Numbered from the stretch's first letter, positions 15,491 through 25,217 are shown. The stretch: DNA of 64,000 bases from Nonomuraea harbinensis (GCF_019396385.1 NZ_JAHKRN010000008.1:1-64000); one strand, 5' to 3'. Notes: a model not told the origin generated them from the letters alone. A program made the numbers and translations.

Positions 15491-16651
15491 TCAGGCGCGC
15501 TTGGCGATGGCTTCGAAGAGAGGCTGGACGAGCTTGGCCGCTAGCGGGCCGAAGGCGGCCAGGATCAGGACGTACGCGGCCGCCAGCGGACCCAGGTCGG
15601 GGTGGGCGCCGGCCGCCACCGCGAGACCCGCGATGACGATGTTGAACTCGCCGCGCGGCACCAGGGCGATGCCCGCCCGGGCCTGACCCGCTTTGGAGAT
15701 GCCGGCCCGCCTGGCCGCGTACATGCCCGTCGCCAGCTTGGTGAGCATGCTGACCAGCGCCAGCGCGGCGGCGATCGCCGCCACCGGGAGGATTTTCGTC
15801 GGGTCGGTCTGCAGGCCGAAGAAGACGAAGAACACCGCCGCGAACAGGTCGCGCAGCGGCGCGAGCAGCGCCTGCGCGTCGTGCGCGAGCTGGCCGGACA
15901 GGGCGATCCCGACGAGGAAGGCGCCGACCGCCGCCGACACCTGGAGCTGCTGGGCGATGCCGGCCACCAGCAGCGCCAGGCCGACGACCTTCAGCAGCAG
16001 CACCTCGTTGTTGGGGCTGGAGACGAACGCCTCGATCCACTTGCCGAACCGCAGCGCGATCAGCAGCACCACGGTCACCGTGGCCAGCGCGATGCCCACC
16101 GCGATCGCCCCGCTGAGCAGGCTGAGCCCGGCCAGGGTGGCGGTCAGGATCGGCAGGTAGACGGCCATCGTGAGGTCTTCGAACACCAGCAGCGACAGCA
16201 CGGTCGGTGTCTCGCGGTTGCCGATCCAGCCCAGGTCGCTCAGCACCTTGGCGGTGATGCCGGAGGAGGTCGCGTACGTGACGCCGGCCATCGCCAGGGC
16301 GGCCACCGGCCCCCAGCCGAGCAGCAGCGCCAGGATCGCGCCGGGCGCGGCGTTGAGCACGAGGTCGACGATGCCGGCGCGGGCGTTGCCCTTGAGGCTG
16401 GAGACCAGCTCGTCGGCGTTGTACTCCAGGCCGAGCGTCAGCAGCAGGAGGACGACGCCGATCTCCGCGCCGATGGAGATGAACTCCTCGCTGGTGGCCA
16501 GAGGAAGGACGCCGCCGGTGCCGAAGGCGAGCCCGGCGATCAGGTAGAGGGGGATGGCGGAGATGCCGGCGCGCAGCGCCAGCGCTCCGAGCACGCCCAG
16601 GCCGAGGAGAACGGCCCCGAATTCGAGGAAGAGTATCGCTGTGTGATGCAC
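15491..16651 (-). CDS. khtU: CPA2-type K+/H+ antiporter subunit (KhtU-like)
   Basis: 386 residues with about 11-12 hydrophobic helices. The ion-binding region includes GVTYATSSGITAKVLSDLG and LVFEDLTMAVYLP, as in the Kef/Kht branch of monovalent cation:proton antiporters. In Bacillus subtilis, KhtU works with the regulatory protein KhtT, which binds c-di-AMP; here the same order, T then U, occurs with a 6-base gap. The role is K+ (or other cation) efflux in exchange for protons at high pH or high internal K+. The hairpin GCGCGC...GCGCGC around the stop codon may serve as terminator. Confidence 0.85.
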   Translation of the reverse strand: MHHTAILFLEFGAVLLGLGVLGALALRAGISAIPLYLIAGLAFGTGGVLPLATSEEFISIGAEIGVVLLLLTLGLEYNADELVSSLKGNARAGIVDLVLNAAPGAILALLLGWGPVAALAMAGVTYATSSGITAKVLSDLGWIGNRETPTVLSLLVFEDLTMAVYLPILTATLAGLSLLSGAIAVGIALATVTVVLLIALRFGKWIEAFVSSPNNEVLLLKVVGLALLVAGIAQQLQVSAAVGAFLVGIALSGQLAHDAQALLAPLRDLFAAVFFVFFGLQTDPTKILPVAAIAAALALVSMLTKLATGMYAARRAGISKAGQARAGIALVPRGEFNIVIAGLAVAAGAHPDLGPLAAAYVLILAAFGPLAAKLVQPLFEAIAKRA

Positions 16652-16657
16652 CCGGCC

Positions 16658-17140
16658 CTAGCCTTCAGCCAATATGTCGCCGACTTCGGCCGTGCTGTCC
16701 GCGCTGCCCACCACGACCACGATGTCGCCGGGAAGGAGCACGAAGTCGGGGCCGGGGCTGGCGTAGACCTGCCCATTGCGGACGATCGCGACGATCGACG
16801 CGTTCGTCCGGGTCCGCACGCGCGCGTCGCCCATCGGCCTGTTCACGTACGGGGAAGTGGCCGGGATCGGCAGCTGGAGGCTGACCAGGCCCTCGACCTC
16901 GGCGTGCGCCTGGTTGAGCCGCGCGACGATGCGCGGGGCGCCGAGCAGCTCGACGAGCGCGTCGGCCTCCTCGTCGTTGAGCTTGACTGCTTCGCAGGCC
17001 CGATCGGGGTCGTCCTTGCTGTAGATGACGAGATCACGCCGCCCCGTGCGGTGCGAGATCACCCCGATTCTTCGGCCTGAATGGGTGGTGAACTCATGGC
17101 GCAGCCCTATCCCCGGCAGCGCCGTCTGCTCGACCTCCAC
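16658..17140 (-). CDS. khtT: RCK_C-domain regulator of the K+/H+ antiporter (KhtT-like)
   Basis: 160 residues from GTG 17140. The N-terminal domain begins VEVEQTALPGIGLRHEF, the KhtT signature (ETxLPGIGxR). The C-terminal RCK_C domain (about 75-160) holds the ligand pocket that in KhtT-type proteins binds c-di-AMP. Upstream in-frame codons as far as 17260 exist but are not KhtT-like. It is first gene of a two-gene operon with khtU. A hyphenated inverted repeat (17204-17227) lies in the divergent promoter region. Confidence 0.85.
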   Translation of the reverse strand: MEVEQTALPGIGLRHEFTTHSGRRIGVISHRTGRRDLVIYSKDDPDRACEAVKLNDEEADALVELLGAPRIVARLNQAHAEVEGLVSLQLPIPATSPYVNRPMGDARVRTRTNASIVAIVRNGQVYASPGPDFVLLPGDIVVVVGSADSTAEVGDILAEG

Positions 17141-17203
17141 GGCTGTATCCCATCCATCTTGATCCGAAAACAACGGGAGAACATTACCAATCTCCACCCA
17201 TAG

Positions 17204-17227
17204 TGTCGGCACCGAGAGGAACCGACA
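17204..17227. promoter_or_regulatory. Inverted repeat TGTCGG-N12-CCGACA between khtT and the response-regulator gene
   Basis: Six-base perfect arms in the 150-base divergent intergenic region, 64 bases upstream of khtT and of the regulator start. It is a possible binding site for the adjacent LuxR-type regulator or for a khtTU regulator. The arms are short, so chance is not excluded. Confidence 0.3.
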
Positions 17228-17290
17228 TAGCAGGTGAACGGTAGTGTGCGGAGAAGACAATCGTCGGGAGCAGGTAAAAGGGGAGCTGCC

Positions 17291-17953
17291 GTGTCACCCT
17301 CGCAGGGGCCGCACCCGCCCGCCCCCGTGCGACTCCTGCTCGTGGAGGACCACGACATGGTGGCCGAGGCGATCGCGATGGCGCTCGACCACGACCCCGG
17401 CATCGAGGTGGTGGCCAGGTCCCGATCGGTGTCCGCAGCCGTGGCCGACGCCCGCGCCCACCTGCCCGACGTGGTGGTGCTCGACCGGCGGCTGCCGGAC
17501 GGCGACGGCATCACGGCCATCGGCCGCATCTCGCAGGCCGCCCCGGACGCCCGCGTGCTGGTTCTGACCGCGGAGGCGACGCCGGCGATCGCCGTGCGCG
17601 TGGTGGAGGCCGGCGGCGCGGGCCTGGTGGTGAAGTCGTCGGGGCTGCGCGAGCTCGAGTCGGCGGTGCTGGAGGTGGCCTCGGGCGGGGTGGCGTTCGG
17701 GCCGGGCCTGCTGCCCGCCGTGCTCGACCAGCTCGCCGGCCGCGGGCGGGCGGGCCGGGGCGCGCTGACCGGGCGGGAGCGTGAGACGCTCCACCTGCTC
17801 GCCGAGGGAGTGAGCACCGACCAGCTGAGTGAGCGGCTCGGCATCGCCCGCAACACCGCCCGCAACCACATCCAGCGGGTGCTGGAGAAGCTCGGGGCCC
17901 GGTCCAAGCTGGAGGCGGTGGCCATCGCCCGGCGTGAGGGACTGCTCGACTGA
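17291..17953 (+). CDS. NarL/LuxR-type response regulator
   Basis: 220 residues from GTG 17291, which has AAAAGGGGAG seven bases upstream. The receiver domain (about 12-128) has the acidic pair Glu19/Asp20, phosphoacceptor Asp65 (VVVLDRRLP) and Lys115. The LuxR-type DNA-binding domain (about 155-218) reads LTGRERETLHLLAEGVSTDQ followed by the recognition helix and DNA contacts NTARNHIQRVLEKL. The cognate kinase is probably the PAS histidine kinase two genes downstream. Its TGA overlaps the ATG of the next gene (TGATG). Confidence 0.9.
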   Translation: MSPSQGPHPPAPVRLLLVEDHDMVAEAIAMALDHDPGIEVVARSRSVSAAVADARAHLPDVVVLDRRLPDGDGITAIGRISQAAPDARVLVLTAEATPAIAVRVVEAGGAGLVVKSSGLRELESAVLEVASGGVAFGPGLLPAVLDQLAGRGRAGRGALTGRERETLHLLAEGVSTDQLSERLGIARNTARNHIQRVLEKLGARSKLEAVAIARREGLLD

Positions 17954-18453
17954 TGCACCTGCACCAGTCCCGTTCCGCACCAGCACCAGAAAGGTCGGCG
18001 CGGTTGCGTCTCGCGGCCGGGCTTCGGGTGGCCGAAAGTAGAACCATGGGCACGGGACTCGACTCGCACATGGTGGAGCACCACCTCGCGGAGGAGATGG
18101 GCAGCATCTCCGTCGCCCGGCAGGTCGCCCGTGACGCCCTGATAACGTGGGGTTATCGAGGACGCTTCGAGGACGTGCTGCTCGTCGTCTCCGAGATGGT
18201 CACCAACGCCCTCGTGCACGGCGCCGGCGCACCCGTGCTGCGCATCGCCGGCGGTCTCGGCCACATCCGCGTCGAGGTCGGCGACTCCAGCGACGCGTTG
18301 CCCAGGCCGCGGAGCCCGGGCCCGTCCGACGGCTGGGGGCTGCACGTCGTCGAAGAACTGAGCATCGCCTGGGGCACCTCGCTCCAGGAGGGCGGGAAGG
18401 TGGTCTGGTGTGACCTCGCGGCCCCTCTCACCGCTGTCACCACCGCCGATTGA
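17953..18453 (+). CDS. Anti-sigma-factor-type ATPase (RsbW-like HATPase)
   Basis: 166 residues if translation starts at the coupled ATG 17953; ATG 18049 would remove a basic extension of 32 residues. The N box is VVSEMVTNALVHG (78-90), the G1 box VGDSS (109-113) and the G2 box GWGLHVV (127-133). Stand-alone ATPases of this type phosphorylate anti-anti-sigma factors or bind sigma factors. It sits inside a two-component gene set, so partner-switching may be linked to the phosphorelay here. Confidence 0.8.
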   Translation: MHLHQSRSAPAPERSARLRLAAGLRVAESRTMGTGLDSHMVEHHLAEEMGSISVARQVARDALITWGYRGRFEDVLLVVSEMVTNALVHGAGAPVLRIAGGLGHIRVEVGDSSDALPRPRSPGPSDGWGLHVVEELSIAWGTSLQEGGKVVWCDLAAPLTAVTTAD

Positions 18454-18499
18454 GGGGGTGCGGGTCCCTCAGAGGGACACCGCCGTGCGAAGCTGCACT

Positions 18500-19546
18500 A
18501 TGCCCGAGCACGAGCACGTCGACCTTCAGCTCCTCCTGCAGAGCCTCGGCGACTACGCGATCTTCATGCTGGATCCGGGCGGCCGTGTCATGAGCTGGAA
18601 CTCCGGCGCCGAGCGCATCAAGGGCTATTCGGCCGACGAGGTCACCGGCCGTCACTTCTCGATCTTCTACCCGCCGGAGGACATCGCGGCGGGCAGACCC
18701 GCCCGCGGCCTGGAGACCGCCGCCGCCGAGGGCAGGTTCGAGGACGAGGGCTGGCGGGTGCGCAAGGACGGCACCCGGTTCTGGGCCAACGTGGTGATCA
18801 CGGCCCTGCGCGACGGCGAGGGCCGGCTGCGCGGGTTCGGCAAGGTGACCCGCGACATGAGCGAGCGGCGCAACGCCGAGCGCGCACTCGACGAGCGCGG
18901 CAGGCTCCTCGCCCATCTGGTGCAGGCCCAGGAGAAGGAGCGGCGGCGCATCGCCTGGGACGTGCACGACGACACCATCCAGTCGATGGTGGCCGTCGGC
19001 ATGCGCCTGCAACTGCTGGCCTCCCAGCTGCCGGGCGACCACGCCGAAGCCGTGCTGCGGCTCAACGACACCGTCAACGCCGCCGTCGGCCGCCTGCGCA
19101 ACCTCGCCTTCTTCCTGCACCCGCCGGGCCTCGACAGCGGCGGCCTGGTCGACACCCTGTCCGGTTACCTGGAGCAGGTCGTCTCGACCGCGGGCCTCAC
19201 CTACGACTTCGTCCCCGACCTCGACGAGGAGCCGCCGCCGGAGACCGCGATCACCGTGTTCCGGATCTGCCAGGAGGCCCTCACCAACGTGCGCAAGCAC
19301 GCCCACGCCTCCTCCGTGCGGGTCTCGCTCGCCTCCGCCGACCAGGGCGTGCACGTCAAGGTCGGCGACGACGGCGTCGGCTTCACCGATCCGGGCGACG
19401 GCTCCTCCCGGATGGGGCATTTCGGGCTGATCGAGATGCGCGAGCGAGCCGAGATCTCCGGCGGCTGGTGGCAGCTCCACAGCAGTCCCGGCGAGGGGTC
19501 CACGGTGGAGTTCTGGGTGCCCGCGGTGCGGCCGAGGCGGTCATGA
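18500..19546 (+). CDS. PAS-domain histidine kinase (HisKA_3 type)
   Basis: 348 residues from ATG 18500, with no transmembrane helix, so a cytoplasmic sensor. The PAS domain spans about 8-125 (core LLQSLGDYAIFMLDPGGRVM, and the PAC tail GFGKVTRDMSERR). The dimerisation and phosphoacceptor helix is ERRRIAWDVHDDTIQSM with His156. The ATPase domain is at about 245-345 with the N box ICQEALTNVRKHA and G1 box DDGVGF. The PAS ligand (heme, flavin, other) is not evident. The stop overlaps the next start as ATGA. A GTG at 18458 is a possible longer start. Confidence 0.9.
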   Translation: MPEHEHVDLQLLLQSLGDYAIFMLDPGGRVMSWNSGAERIKGYSADEVTGRHFSIFYPPEDIAAGRPARGLETAAAEGRFEDEGWRVRKDGTRFWANVVITALRDGEGRLRGFGKVTRDMSERRNAERALDERGRLLAHLVQAQEKERRRIAWDVHDDTIQSMVAVGMRLQLLASQLPGDHAEAVLRLNDTVNAAVGRLRNLAFFLHPPGLDSGGLVDTLSGYLEQVVSTAGLTYDFVPDLDEEPPPETAITVFRICQEALTNVRKHAHASSVRVSLASADQGVHVKVGDDGVGFTDPGDGSSRMGHFGLIEMRERAEISGGWWQLHSSPGEGSTVEFWVPAVRPRRS

Positions 19547-19926
19547 GCGCCGCGCCGGACCGGCTCACCGTCCTGATCGGCGACGACCAGCCGCTGATCC
19601 GCGAGGTGCTCACCGAGGTGCTGACGGCCGAGCCCGACCTGGACGTGGTCGCCGTGGCCGCCGACGCCCGGGAGGCGGTGCGGCTGGCGGTCCGCCACCT
19701 GCCCGCGGTCGCCATCCTCGACGTGCGGATGCCCGGCGGCGGGGCGTGGGCGGCGAGGGAGATCCGCCGGCTGTCGCCCGCCACCAGAGTGATGGCGTTC
19801 TCCGCCTACGGCGACTCCCACTCCGTCGACGAGATGCGCCGCGTCGGCGTCCGCGAGTACCTGCTCAAAGGGCTGCCCAACAGCGACATCGTGGCGGCCG
19901 TGCGGCGCACGGCCGCCACCTCCTGA
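19543..19926 (+). CDS. Receiver-only (stand-alone) response regulator
   Basis: 127 residues, one receiver domain and no output domain. Phosphoacceptor Asp60 (AILDVRMP), acidic Asp14/Asp15 and Lys109 (YLLKG). It overlaps the kinase gene by four bases (ATGA). Such proteins act as phosphate sinks, relay intermediates or protein-protein switches. With the LuxR-type regulator at the head of the operon, the kinase has two likely partners, allowing competition for phosphate. It ends 7 bases from the convergent acetate kinase gene. Confidence 0.9.
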   Translation: MSAAPDRLTVLIGDDQPLIREVLTEVLTAEPDLDVVAVAADAREAVRLAVRHLPAVAILDVRMPGGGAWAAREIRRLSPATRVMAFSAYGDSHSVDEMRRVGVREYLLKGLPNSDIVAAVRRTAATS

Positions 19927-19932
19927 CCTCCC

Positions 19933-21114
19933 TCAGATCAGCTCCAGCGCCTGACGGGCGATCTCCCACTCCTCGTCGGTGGGGATGACCAGGACCGCGA
20001 CCTCCGCCCCGGGCGGCGAGATCGCCCGCTCGCCGTCTCCCGCGGCCTCGTTGCGCGCCGGGTCCACCGCGACGCCGAACCTCTCCAGCCCGGCCAGCGA
20101 CGTGGCCCGCGTCGCCGCGTCGTTCTCGCCGACGCCGCCGGTGAACACGATCGCGTCCACCCGGCCCAGCACCGCGTAGTACGCGCCCACGTACTTGCGG
20201 ATGCGCCGGCAGTAGACGTCCAGCGCCAGCCGTGCCTCGCCGTCGCCGTCCGCCGCGCGCCGGCGCACCTCGCGCATGTCGCCGGTGCCGGCGAGCGCGA
20301 GCAGGCCGCCGTGGCGGCCGAGCGCCTCCTCCACGTCCTGCGTGTCGAACCCGGCCACCCGGCCCAGATACGCGCAGAGCGCCGGGTCGACGTCGCCCGA
20401 GCGGGTGCCCATCACCAGGCCCTCCAGCGGGGTCAGGCCCATGGAGGTGTCGACGCTGCGCCCGCCCTCGACCGCGGTGGCGCTGGCGCCGTTGCCCAGG
20501 TGCAGCACGATCAGGTTCACCCTGGCGGGGTCGCGGCCCAGGAACGCGGCCGCCCTGCGGGACACGTACGCGCACGAGGTGCCGTGGAAGCCGAACCGGC
20601 GCACGCCCAGCCGCTCGCGCCACTCGCGCGGCACCGCGTAGGTGTACGCCTCGGGCGGCAGCGACCGGTGGAAGGCCGTGTCGAACACCGCCACCTGCGG
20701 CACCCCGGGGAAGGCGGCCTGCGCCACCCGGATGCCGGTCACGTTCACCCGGTTGTGCAGCGGGGCCAGCGGCGCCAGCTCCTCGATGGCGGCCACCACC
20801 GGCTCGTCCACCAGCACCGCCGCGCCGAACCGGTCGCCGCCGTGCACCACCCGGTGGCCGACCGCCACCGGGTCCAGCTCCGGCCCCACCGTCCGGAACG
20901 CCTCCAGCACGGCTTCGAGGCCCTGCTCGTGGTCCGCGTAGACGCCCTTCCTCCGGTACGGGGGAGCGTCGCCTGCATGGTGGGTCAGCAGGCCCTCGCC
21001 CTCGTGGATCCGCTCGATGACGCCGCGCGCGGGGCGGGCTCCCGACTCGGCGTCGATCAGCTCGTACTTGATGGAGGAGGAGCCCGTGTTCAGGACGAGG
21101 ATGTGTGCGGCCAT
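19933..21114 (-). CDS. ackA: Acetate kinase
   Basis: 393 residues, full length. It contains the N-terminal signature [15 protein letters not shown], catalytic-region motifs GHRVVHGGD and [18 protein letters not shown], and the phosphate-loop-like HLGNGASA. It makes ATP and acetate from acetyl-phosphate. Its start overlaps the 3' end of the phosphoketolase gene by 25 bases, so the two are co-transcribed and co-translated. No phosphotransacetylase gene is nearby, so acetyl-phosphate here most likely comes straight from phosphoketolase. Confidence 0.95.
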   Translation of the reverse strand: MAAHILVLNTGSSSIKYELIDAESGARPARGVIERIHEGEGLLTHHAGDAPPYRRKGVYADHEQGLEAVLEAFRTVGPELDPVAVGHRVVHGGDRFGAAVLVDEPVVAAIEELAPLAPLHNRVNVTGIRVAQAAFPGVPQVAVFDTAFHRSLPPEAYTYAVPREWRERLGVRRFGFHGTSCAYVSRRAAAFLGRDPARVNLIVLHLGNGASATAVEGGRSVDTSMGLTPLEGLVMGTRSGDVDPALCAYLGRVAGFDTQDVEEALGRHGGLLALAGTGDMREVRRRAADGDGEARLALDVYCRRIRKYVGAYYAVLGRVDAIVFTGGVGENDAATRATSLAGLERFGVAVDPARNEAAGDGERAISPPGAEVAVLVIPTDEEWEIARQALELI

Positions 21115-23393
21115 GTCCACGAACTGATCTCGGGGGCGTCCTCGCCGTACATGCGGGTGTAGGCGCGGGCCTGCAGCCGGGCGTCGGACATGCGCTGGCG
21201 CAGGTGGGCGGCCTTCGAGCCGAGGCCGGGCACCCGGTCGATCACGTCCATCACCAGGTGGAAGCGGTCGATGTCGTTGAGCATGCACATGTCGAAGGGC
21301 GTGGTCGTGGTGCCTTCCTCCTTGTAGCCGCGCACGTGCAGGTTGTCGTGCCCGGTGCGCCGGTAGGTGAGCTGGTGGATCAGCGTCGGGTAGCCGTGGA
21401 AGTTGAAGATGATCGGCCGTTCGGTGGTGAACAGCGTGTCGAACTCGGAGTCCGGCATGCCGTGCGGGTGCTCCGACGGCGGCTGCAGCCGCATCAGGTC
21501 GACCACGTTGACGACCCGGACCTTCAGCTCCGGCATCTCCTCGCGCAGGATCGAGGCGGCGGCCAGCGTCTCCAGCGTCGGCACGTCGCCCGCGCAGGCC
21601 AGCACCACGTCCGGCTCGCTGCCGGCGTCCGTGGACGCCCACGGCAGGATGCCCAGGCCGCGCGTGCAGTGCGCGATGGCCTCGTCCATGCCGAACAGGT
21701 CCAGCACCGGCTGCTTGCCCGCCACGATCACGTTCACGTAGTCGCGCGAGCGCAGGCAGTGGTCCGTGACCGACAGCAGCGTGTTCGCGTCCGGCGGCAG
21801 GTACACCCGCACCACCGACGCCTTCTTGTTGACCACCACGTCCAGGAAGCCCGGGTCCTGGTGGCTGAAGCCGTTGTGGTCCTGCCGCCACACGTGCGAC
21901 GACAGCAGGTACGTCAGCGACGCGACCGGACGCCGCCACGGGATCTTCTGCGACGACTCCAGCCACTTGGCGTGCTGGTTGAACATCGCGTCGACGATGT
22001 GGATGAACGCCTCGTAGCAGTTGAACAGGCCGTGCCTGCCGGTCAGCAGGTAGCCCTCCAGCCAGCCCTGGCACAGGTGCTCGCTCAGCACCTCCATGAC
22101 CCGCCCGGCCGGTCCCAGGTGCTCGTCGGTGGGCAGCAGCCCGGCCTCCCACGTCCGGTCGGTCGCCTCGAAGACGGCGCTGAGCCGGTTCGAGGCGGTC
22201 TCGTCCGGGCCCATCAGCCGGAACGTGCGCGGGTTGCGCTCGATGACGTCGCGCAGCAGCCTGCCCATCACCCTGGTCGGCTCGGTCGACTGGGTGGCCG
22301 GGGCCTTGACCTCGACGGCGAGGGCGCGGAAGTCCGGCAGCCGCAGCGGCGTGAGCAGCTCGCCGCCGTTGGTGTGCGGGTTGGCGCTCATCCTGAGCTC
22401 GCCGCGCGGCACCGTGTCCAGGATGCCCTGAACCGGCCGGCCGCCGGAGTCGAACAGCTCGTCGGGCCGGTAGGAGCGCATCCACTCCTCCAGCATCGCC
22501 AGGTGCTCGGGGTTGTCGTGCACCGCCGACAGCGGCACCTGGTGGGCGCGCCAGGTGCCCTCCACCGGCAGCCCGTCGACCACCTTCGGGCCCGTCCAGC
22601 CCTTCGGCGTGCGCAGGATGATCATGGGCAGGCGCTTCTCGGCGCCCTCCCGGTACGCGGCGATCTGCTCGAACGCCTCGTCCAGGGTGCGCGCCATCTC
22701 CTCGTGGTCCGGGCCCACGAGGTGCGGGCGGTACCCGTACCCCTCCATGAGCTTGAGCAGCTCGTCCTCGGGGATGCGGGCGAGCACCGTCGGGTTGGCG
22801 ATCTTGTAGCCGTTCAGCGAGAGGATCGGCAGCACCACGCCGTCGCGCTCCCGGTTGAGGAACTTGTTGGAGTGCCAGCTCGCCGCCAGCGGGCCCGTCT
22901 CGGCCTCGCCGTCGCCGATGACGCACGCCACCACCAGGTCCGGGTTGTCGAAGGCGGCCCCGTACGCGTGCGCGAGCGCGTACCCCAGCTCGCCGCCCTC
23001 GTGGATGGAGCCGGGGGTCTCCGGCGCCACGTGGCTGGGGATCCCGCCGGGGAAGGAGAACTGCCGGAACAGGCGGCGCATGCCGTCCTCGTCCTGCGTG
23101 ACGTCGGGGTAGCGCTCGGTGTACGAGCCCTCCAGCCAGGAGTGCGCCACGGCGGCGGGGCCCCCGTGCCCGGGTCCGGCGATGTAGATCATGTCCTGGT
23201 CGCGCTCGCGGATGACGCGGTTCAGGTGGGCGAAGCAGAAGTTCAGCCCGGGGGTGGTGCCCCAGTGGCCGAGCAGGCGCGGCTTGACGTGCTCGCGCCG
23301 CAACGGCTCGGTGAGGAGTGGGTTGTCCAGCAGGTAGATCTGGCCCACCGACAGGTAGTTGGCCGCACGCCAATAGGCATCGATGTCGTCCAT
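21090..23393 (-). CDS. xfp: Xylulose-5-phosphate / fructose-6-phosphate phosphoketolase
   Basis: 767 residues, the normal size. It has the N-terminal [15 protein letters not shown], the thiamine-diphosphate motif [28 protein letters not shown] and the C-terminal [27 protein letters not shown]. It cleaves xylulose-5-phosphate or fructose-6-phosphate with phosphate to acetyl-phosphate plus glyceraldehyde-3-phosphate or erythrose-4-phosphate. With ackA it gives ATP without the lower glycolytic steps. The start is ATG 23393. It is divergent from the sugar-acid dehydratase by 96 bases, so the two transcripts share an intergenic control region. Confidence 0.95.
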   Translation of the reverse strand: MDDIDAYWRAANYLSVGQIYLLDNPLLTEPLRREHVKPRLLGHWGTTPGLNFCFAHLNRVIRERDQDMIYIAGPGHGGPAAVAHSWLEGSYTERYPDVTQDEDGMRRLFRQFSFPGGIPSHVAPETPGSIHEGGELGYALAHAYGAAFDNPDLVVACVIGDGEAETGPLAASWHSNKFLNRERDGVVLPILSLNGYKIANPTVLARIPEDELLKLMEGYGYRPHLVGPDHEEMARTLDEAFEQIAAYREGAEKRLPMIILRTPKGWTGPKVVDGLPVEGTWRAHQVPLSAVHDNPEHLAMLEEWMRSYRPDELFDSGGRPVQGILDTVPRGELRMSANPHTNGGELLTPLRLPDFRALAVEVKAPATQSTEPTRVMGRLLRDVIERNPRTFRLMGPDETASNRLSAVFEATDRTWEAGLLPTDEHLGPAGRVMEVLSEHLCQGWLEGYLLTGRHGLFNCYEAFIHIVDAMFNQHAKWLESSQKIPWRRPVASLTYLLSSHVWRQDHNGFSHQDPGFLDVVVNKKASVVRVYLPPDANTLLSVTDHCLRSRDYVNVIVAGKQPVLDLFGMDEAIAHCTRGLGILPWASTDAGSEPDVVLACAGDVPTLETLAAASILREEMPELKVRVVNVVDLMRLQPPSEHPHGMPDSEFDTLFTTERPIIFNFHGYPTLIHQLTYRRTGHDNLHVRGYKEEGTTTTPFDMCMLNDIDRFHLVMDVIDRVPGLGSKAAHLRQRMSDARLQARAYTRMYGEDAPEISSWTWPHTSSS

Positions 23394-23458
23394 GCTTCGA
23401 CAAGTGCCCCCGTTATGGCCATGGTGAACAAGGCACGTTCCGTAGACGATTGCTACCG

Positions 23459-23480
23459 TTAGCCATGATTCGATGGCTAA
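23459..23480. promoter_or_regulatory. Strong operator-like palindrome TTAGCCAT-N6-ATGGCTAA
   Basis: Eight-base perfect arms around GATTCG in the xfp/dehydratase divergent region. The right arm ends in the AAGG that forms the ribosome-binding site of the dehydratase (start 23490), so a bound protein would block that gene directly. It lies 66 bases from the xfp start. The spacing is typical for a dimeric GntR-, LacI- or TetR-family repressor, but no regulator gene is adjacent. Confidence 0.55.
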
Positions 23481-23489
23481 GGTGCCGTT

Positions 23490-25196
23490 ATGGTTTTGCG
23501 CAGCTCGCACTGGTACGCGGGCGATGACAGGAACTCGTACATCCACCGCGCGTGGATGCGCCGAGGACTGCCCCGGGACGCCTTCGACGGCGAACGGCCG
23601 CACATCGCGATCGCCAACACCGCCTCCGACCTGACCCCCTGCAACTCCCATCTCAACGAGGTCGCCGACAGCGTCAAACAGGGCATCTGGGCGGCCGGCG
23701 GCGTCCCCCTCAATCTGCCCGCGCTCTCCATCGGCGAGACCAACGTCCGGCCCACCGCCATGCTCTGGCGCAACCTCGCCGCCATGGCCACCGAGGAGAT
23801 GCTGCGCGCCAACCCGATCGACGGCGTGGTGCTGCTCGGCGGCTGCGACAAGACCATCCCGTCGCTGCTCATGGCCGCCGCCTCCGTCGACCTGCCCGCC
23901 GTCGTGCTGCCCGGCGGCCCCATGCTCACCGGCCGCTTCCGCGGCGTCCCGCTCGGGTGCGGCACCGACGTGTGGCGGCTCAGCGAGGAGGTACGCGCCG
24001 GGACGCTCTCCCGTGAGGCGTTCCTGGAGTCCGAGTCCTCCATGATCCGCAGCCGGGGCCACTGCAACACGATGGGCACCGCCTCCACCATGGCGTGCAT
24101 GGCCGAGGCGCTCGGCATGACCATCCCCGGCACCGCCGGCATCCCCGCCCCCGACAGCAGGCTGCTGGAACGCTCGCACGACACCGGCCGCCTGGCCGTC
24201 GAGCTGGTGCGCGAGGGCCGCCGCCCCAGCCACGTGATGACCCGCGCCTCGTTCCTCAACGCGATCGTCACCCTGGCCGCCGTCGGCGGCTCCACCAACG
24301 CCGTCGTCCACCTGCTCGCCATCGCCGGCCGGCTCGGCGTCGAGCTGAACCTCGACGACTTCGACCGCACCGGCTCCGGTGTGCCGCTCCTCGTCGACCT
24401 GCAGCCCGCCGGCCGGCACCTGATGGAGGACATGTTCAGGGCGGGCGGCCTGCGCGCCGTGCTGAACGAGGTCGCCGACCTGCTCGACCCGTCCGCGATC
24501 ACCGTCACCGGCGAGCCGCTCACCGGCTCCCTGGCCGGGGCCGAGATCTGGGACGAGACCGTGATCAGGAGGCGCGCTGAGCCGCTGCTGCCCGACGCCG
24601 GCATCGCCGTGCTGCGCGGCAACCTCGCCCCCGACGGCGCCGTCATCAAGCCCGCCGCCGCCTCGCCCGAACTCCTGCGCCACCGGGGCCGGGCCGTCGT
24701 GTTCGACAGCGTCGAGGACGTCTACGCCCGGCTCGACTCGCCCGACCTGGACGTGGACGAGACGTCGGTGCTCGTGCTGCGCGGCTGCGGTCCCCGCGGC
24801 TACCCCGGCATGCCCGAGGTGGGCAACCTGCCGCTGCCCGCCAAGCTGCTGGCCAAGGGGGTGCGCGACATGGTGCGCATCAGCGACGCCCGCATGAGCG
24901 GCACCGCCTACGGCACCGTCGTGCTGCACGCCGCGCCCGAGGCCGCCGCCGGCGGGCCGCTCGCCAGGGTGCGCACCGGCGACCCGATCGTGCTCGACGT
25001 GGCGGCCCGGCGGCTCGACGTGGACCTGCCGGAGGCCGAACTGGCCGCCCGGGAGCCGGTCATGACCGGCCACGCCCGGCCCGTACGCGGCTGGGAGCGG
25101 TTGTACGTGGACCACGTGCTCCAGGCCGACCGGGGCGTCGACCTGGACTTCCTCACCGGTTCGAGCGGCGACGGGGTGGGCCGCGAGTCCCACTGA
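23490..25196 (+). CDS. IlvD/Edd-family sugar-acid dehydratase (pentonate dehydratase-like)
   Basis: 568 residues. Three cysteines in family positions bind an Fe-S cluster: Cys51 (TPCNSH), Cys119 (GGCDKT) and Cys192 ([12 protein letters not shown]). The catalytic serine region is [13 protein letters not shown]. The 68- and 73-residue cysteine spacing is, from memory, like that of pentonate (L-arabinonate/D-xylonate) dehydratases, which carry a [2Fe-2S] cluster, rather than 6-phosphogluconate dehydratase. The reaction would be dehydration of an aldonic acid to a 2-keto-3-deoxy acid. Valine/isoleucine-pathway IlvD is a less likely alternative. It is divergent from the phosphoketolase and shares its operator region, which suggests a pentose-use context. 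Confidence 0.8.
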   Translation: MVLRSSHWYAGDDRNSYIHRAWMRRGLPRDAFDGERPHIAIANTASDLTPCNSHLNEVADSVKQGIWAAGGVPLNLPALSIGETNVRPTAMLWRNLAAMATEEMLRANPIDGVVLLGGCDKTIPSLLMAAASVDLPAVVLPGGPMLTGRFRGVPLGCGTDVWRLSEEVRAGTLSREAFLESESSMIRSRGHCNTMGTASTMACMAEALGMTIPGTAGIPAPDSRLLERSHDTGRLAVELVREGRRPSHVMTRASFLNAIVTLAAVGGSTNAVVHLLAIAGRLGVELNLDDFDRTGSGVPLLVDLQPAGRHLMEDMFRAGGLRAVLNEVADLLDPSAITVTGEPLTGSLAGAEIWDETVIRRRAEPLLPDAGIAVLRGNLAPDGAVIKPAAASPELLRHRGRAVVFDSVEDVYARLDSPDLDVDETSVLVLRGCGPRGYPGMPEVGNLPLPAKLLAKGVRDMVRISDARMSGTAYGTVVLHAAPEAAAGGPLARVRTGDPIVLDVAARRLDVDLPEAELAAREPVMTGHARPVRGWERLYVDHVLQADRGVDLDFLTGSSGDGVGRESH

Positions 25197-25217
25197 GCGG
25201 TTTCACCGGAAGCGCGG

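Noticed and set aside
20311-25193. Very long open frames antisense or out of frame to xfp, ackA, pgi and the dehydratase
   Set aside because: Arg/Pro/Gly/His- or Val/Gln-rich translations without motifs, caused by high third-position G+C in the real genes.
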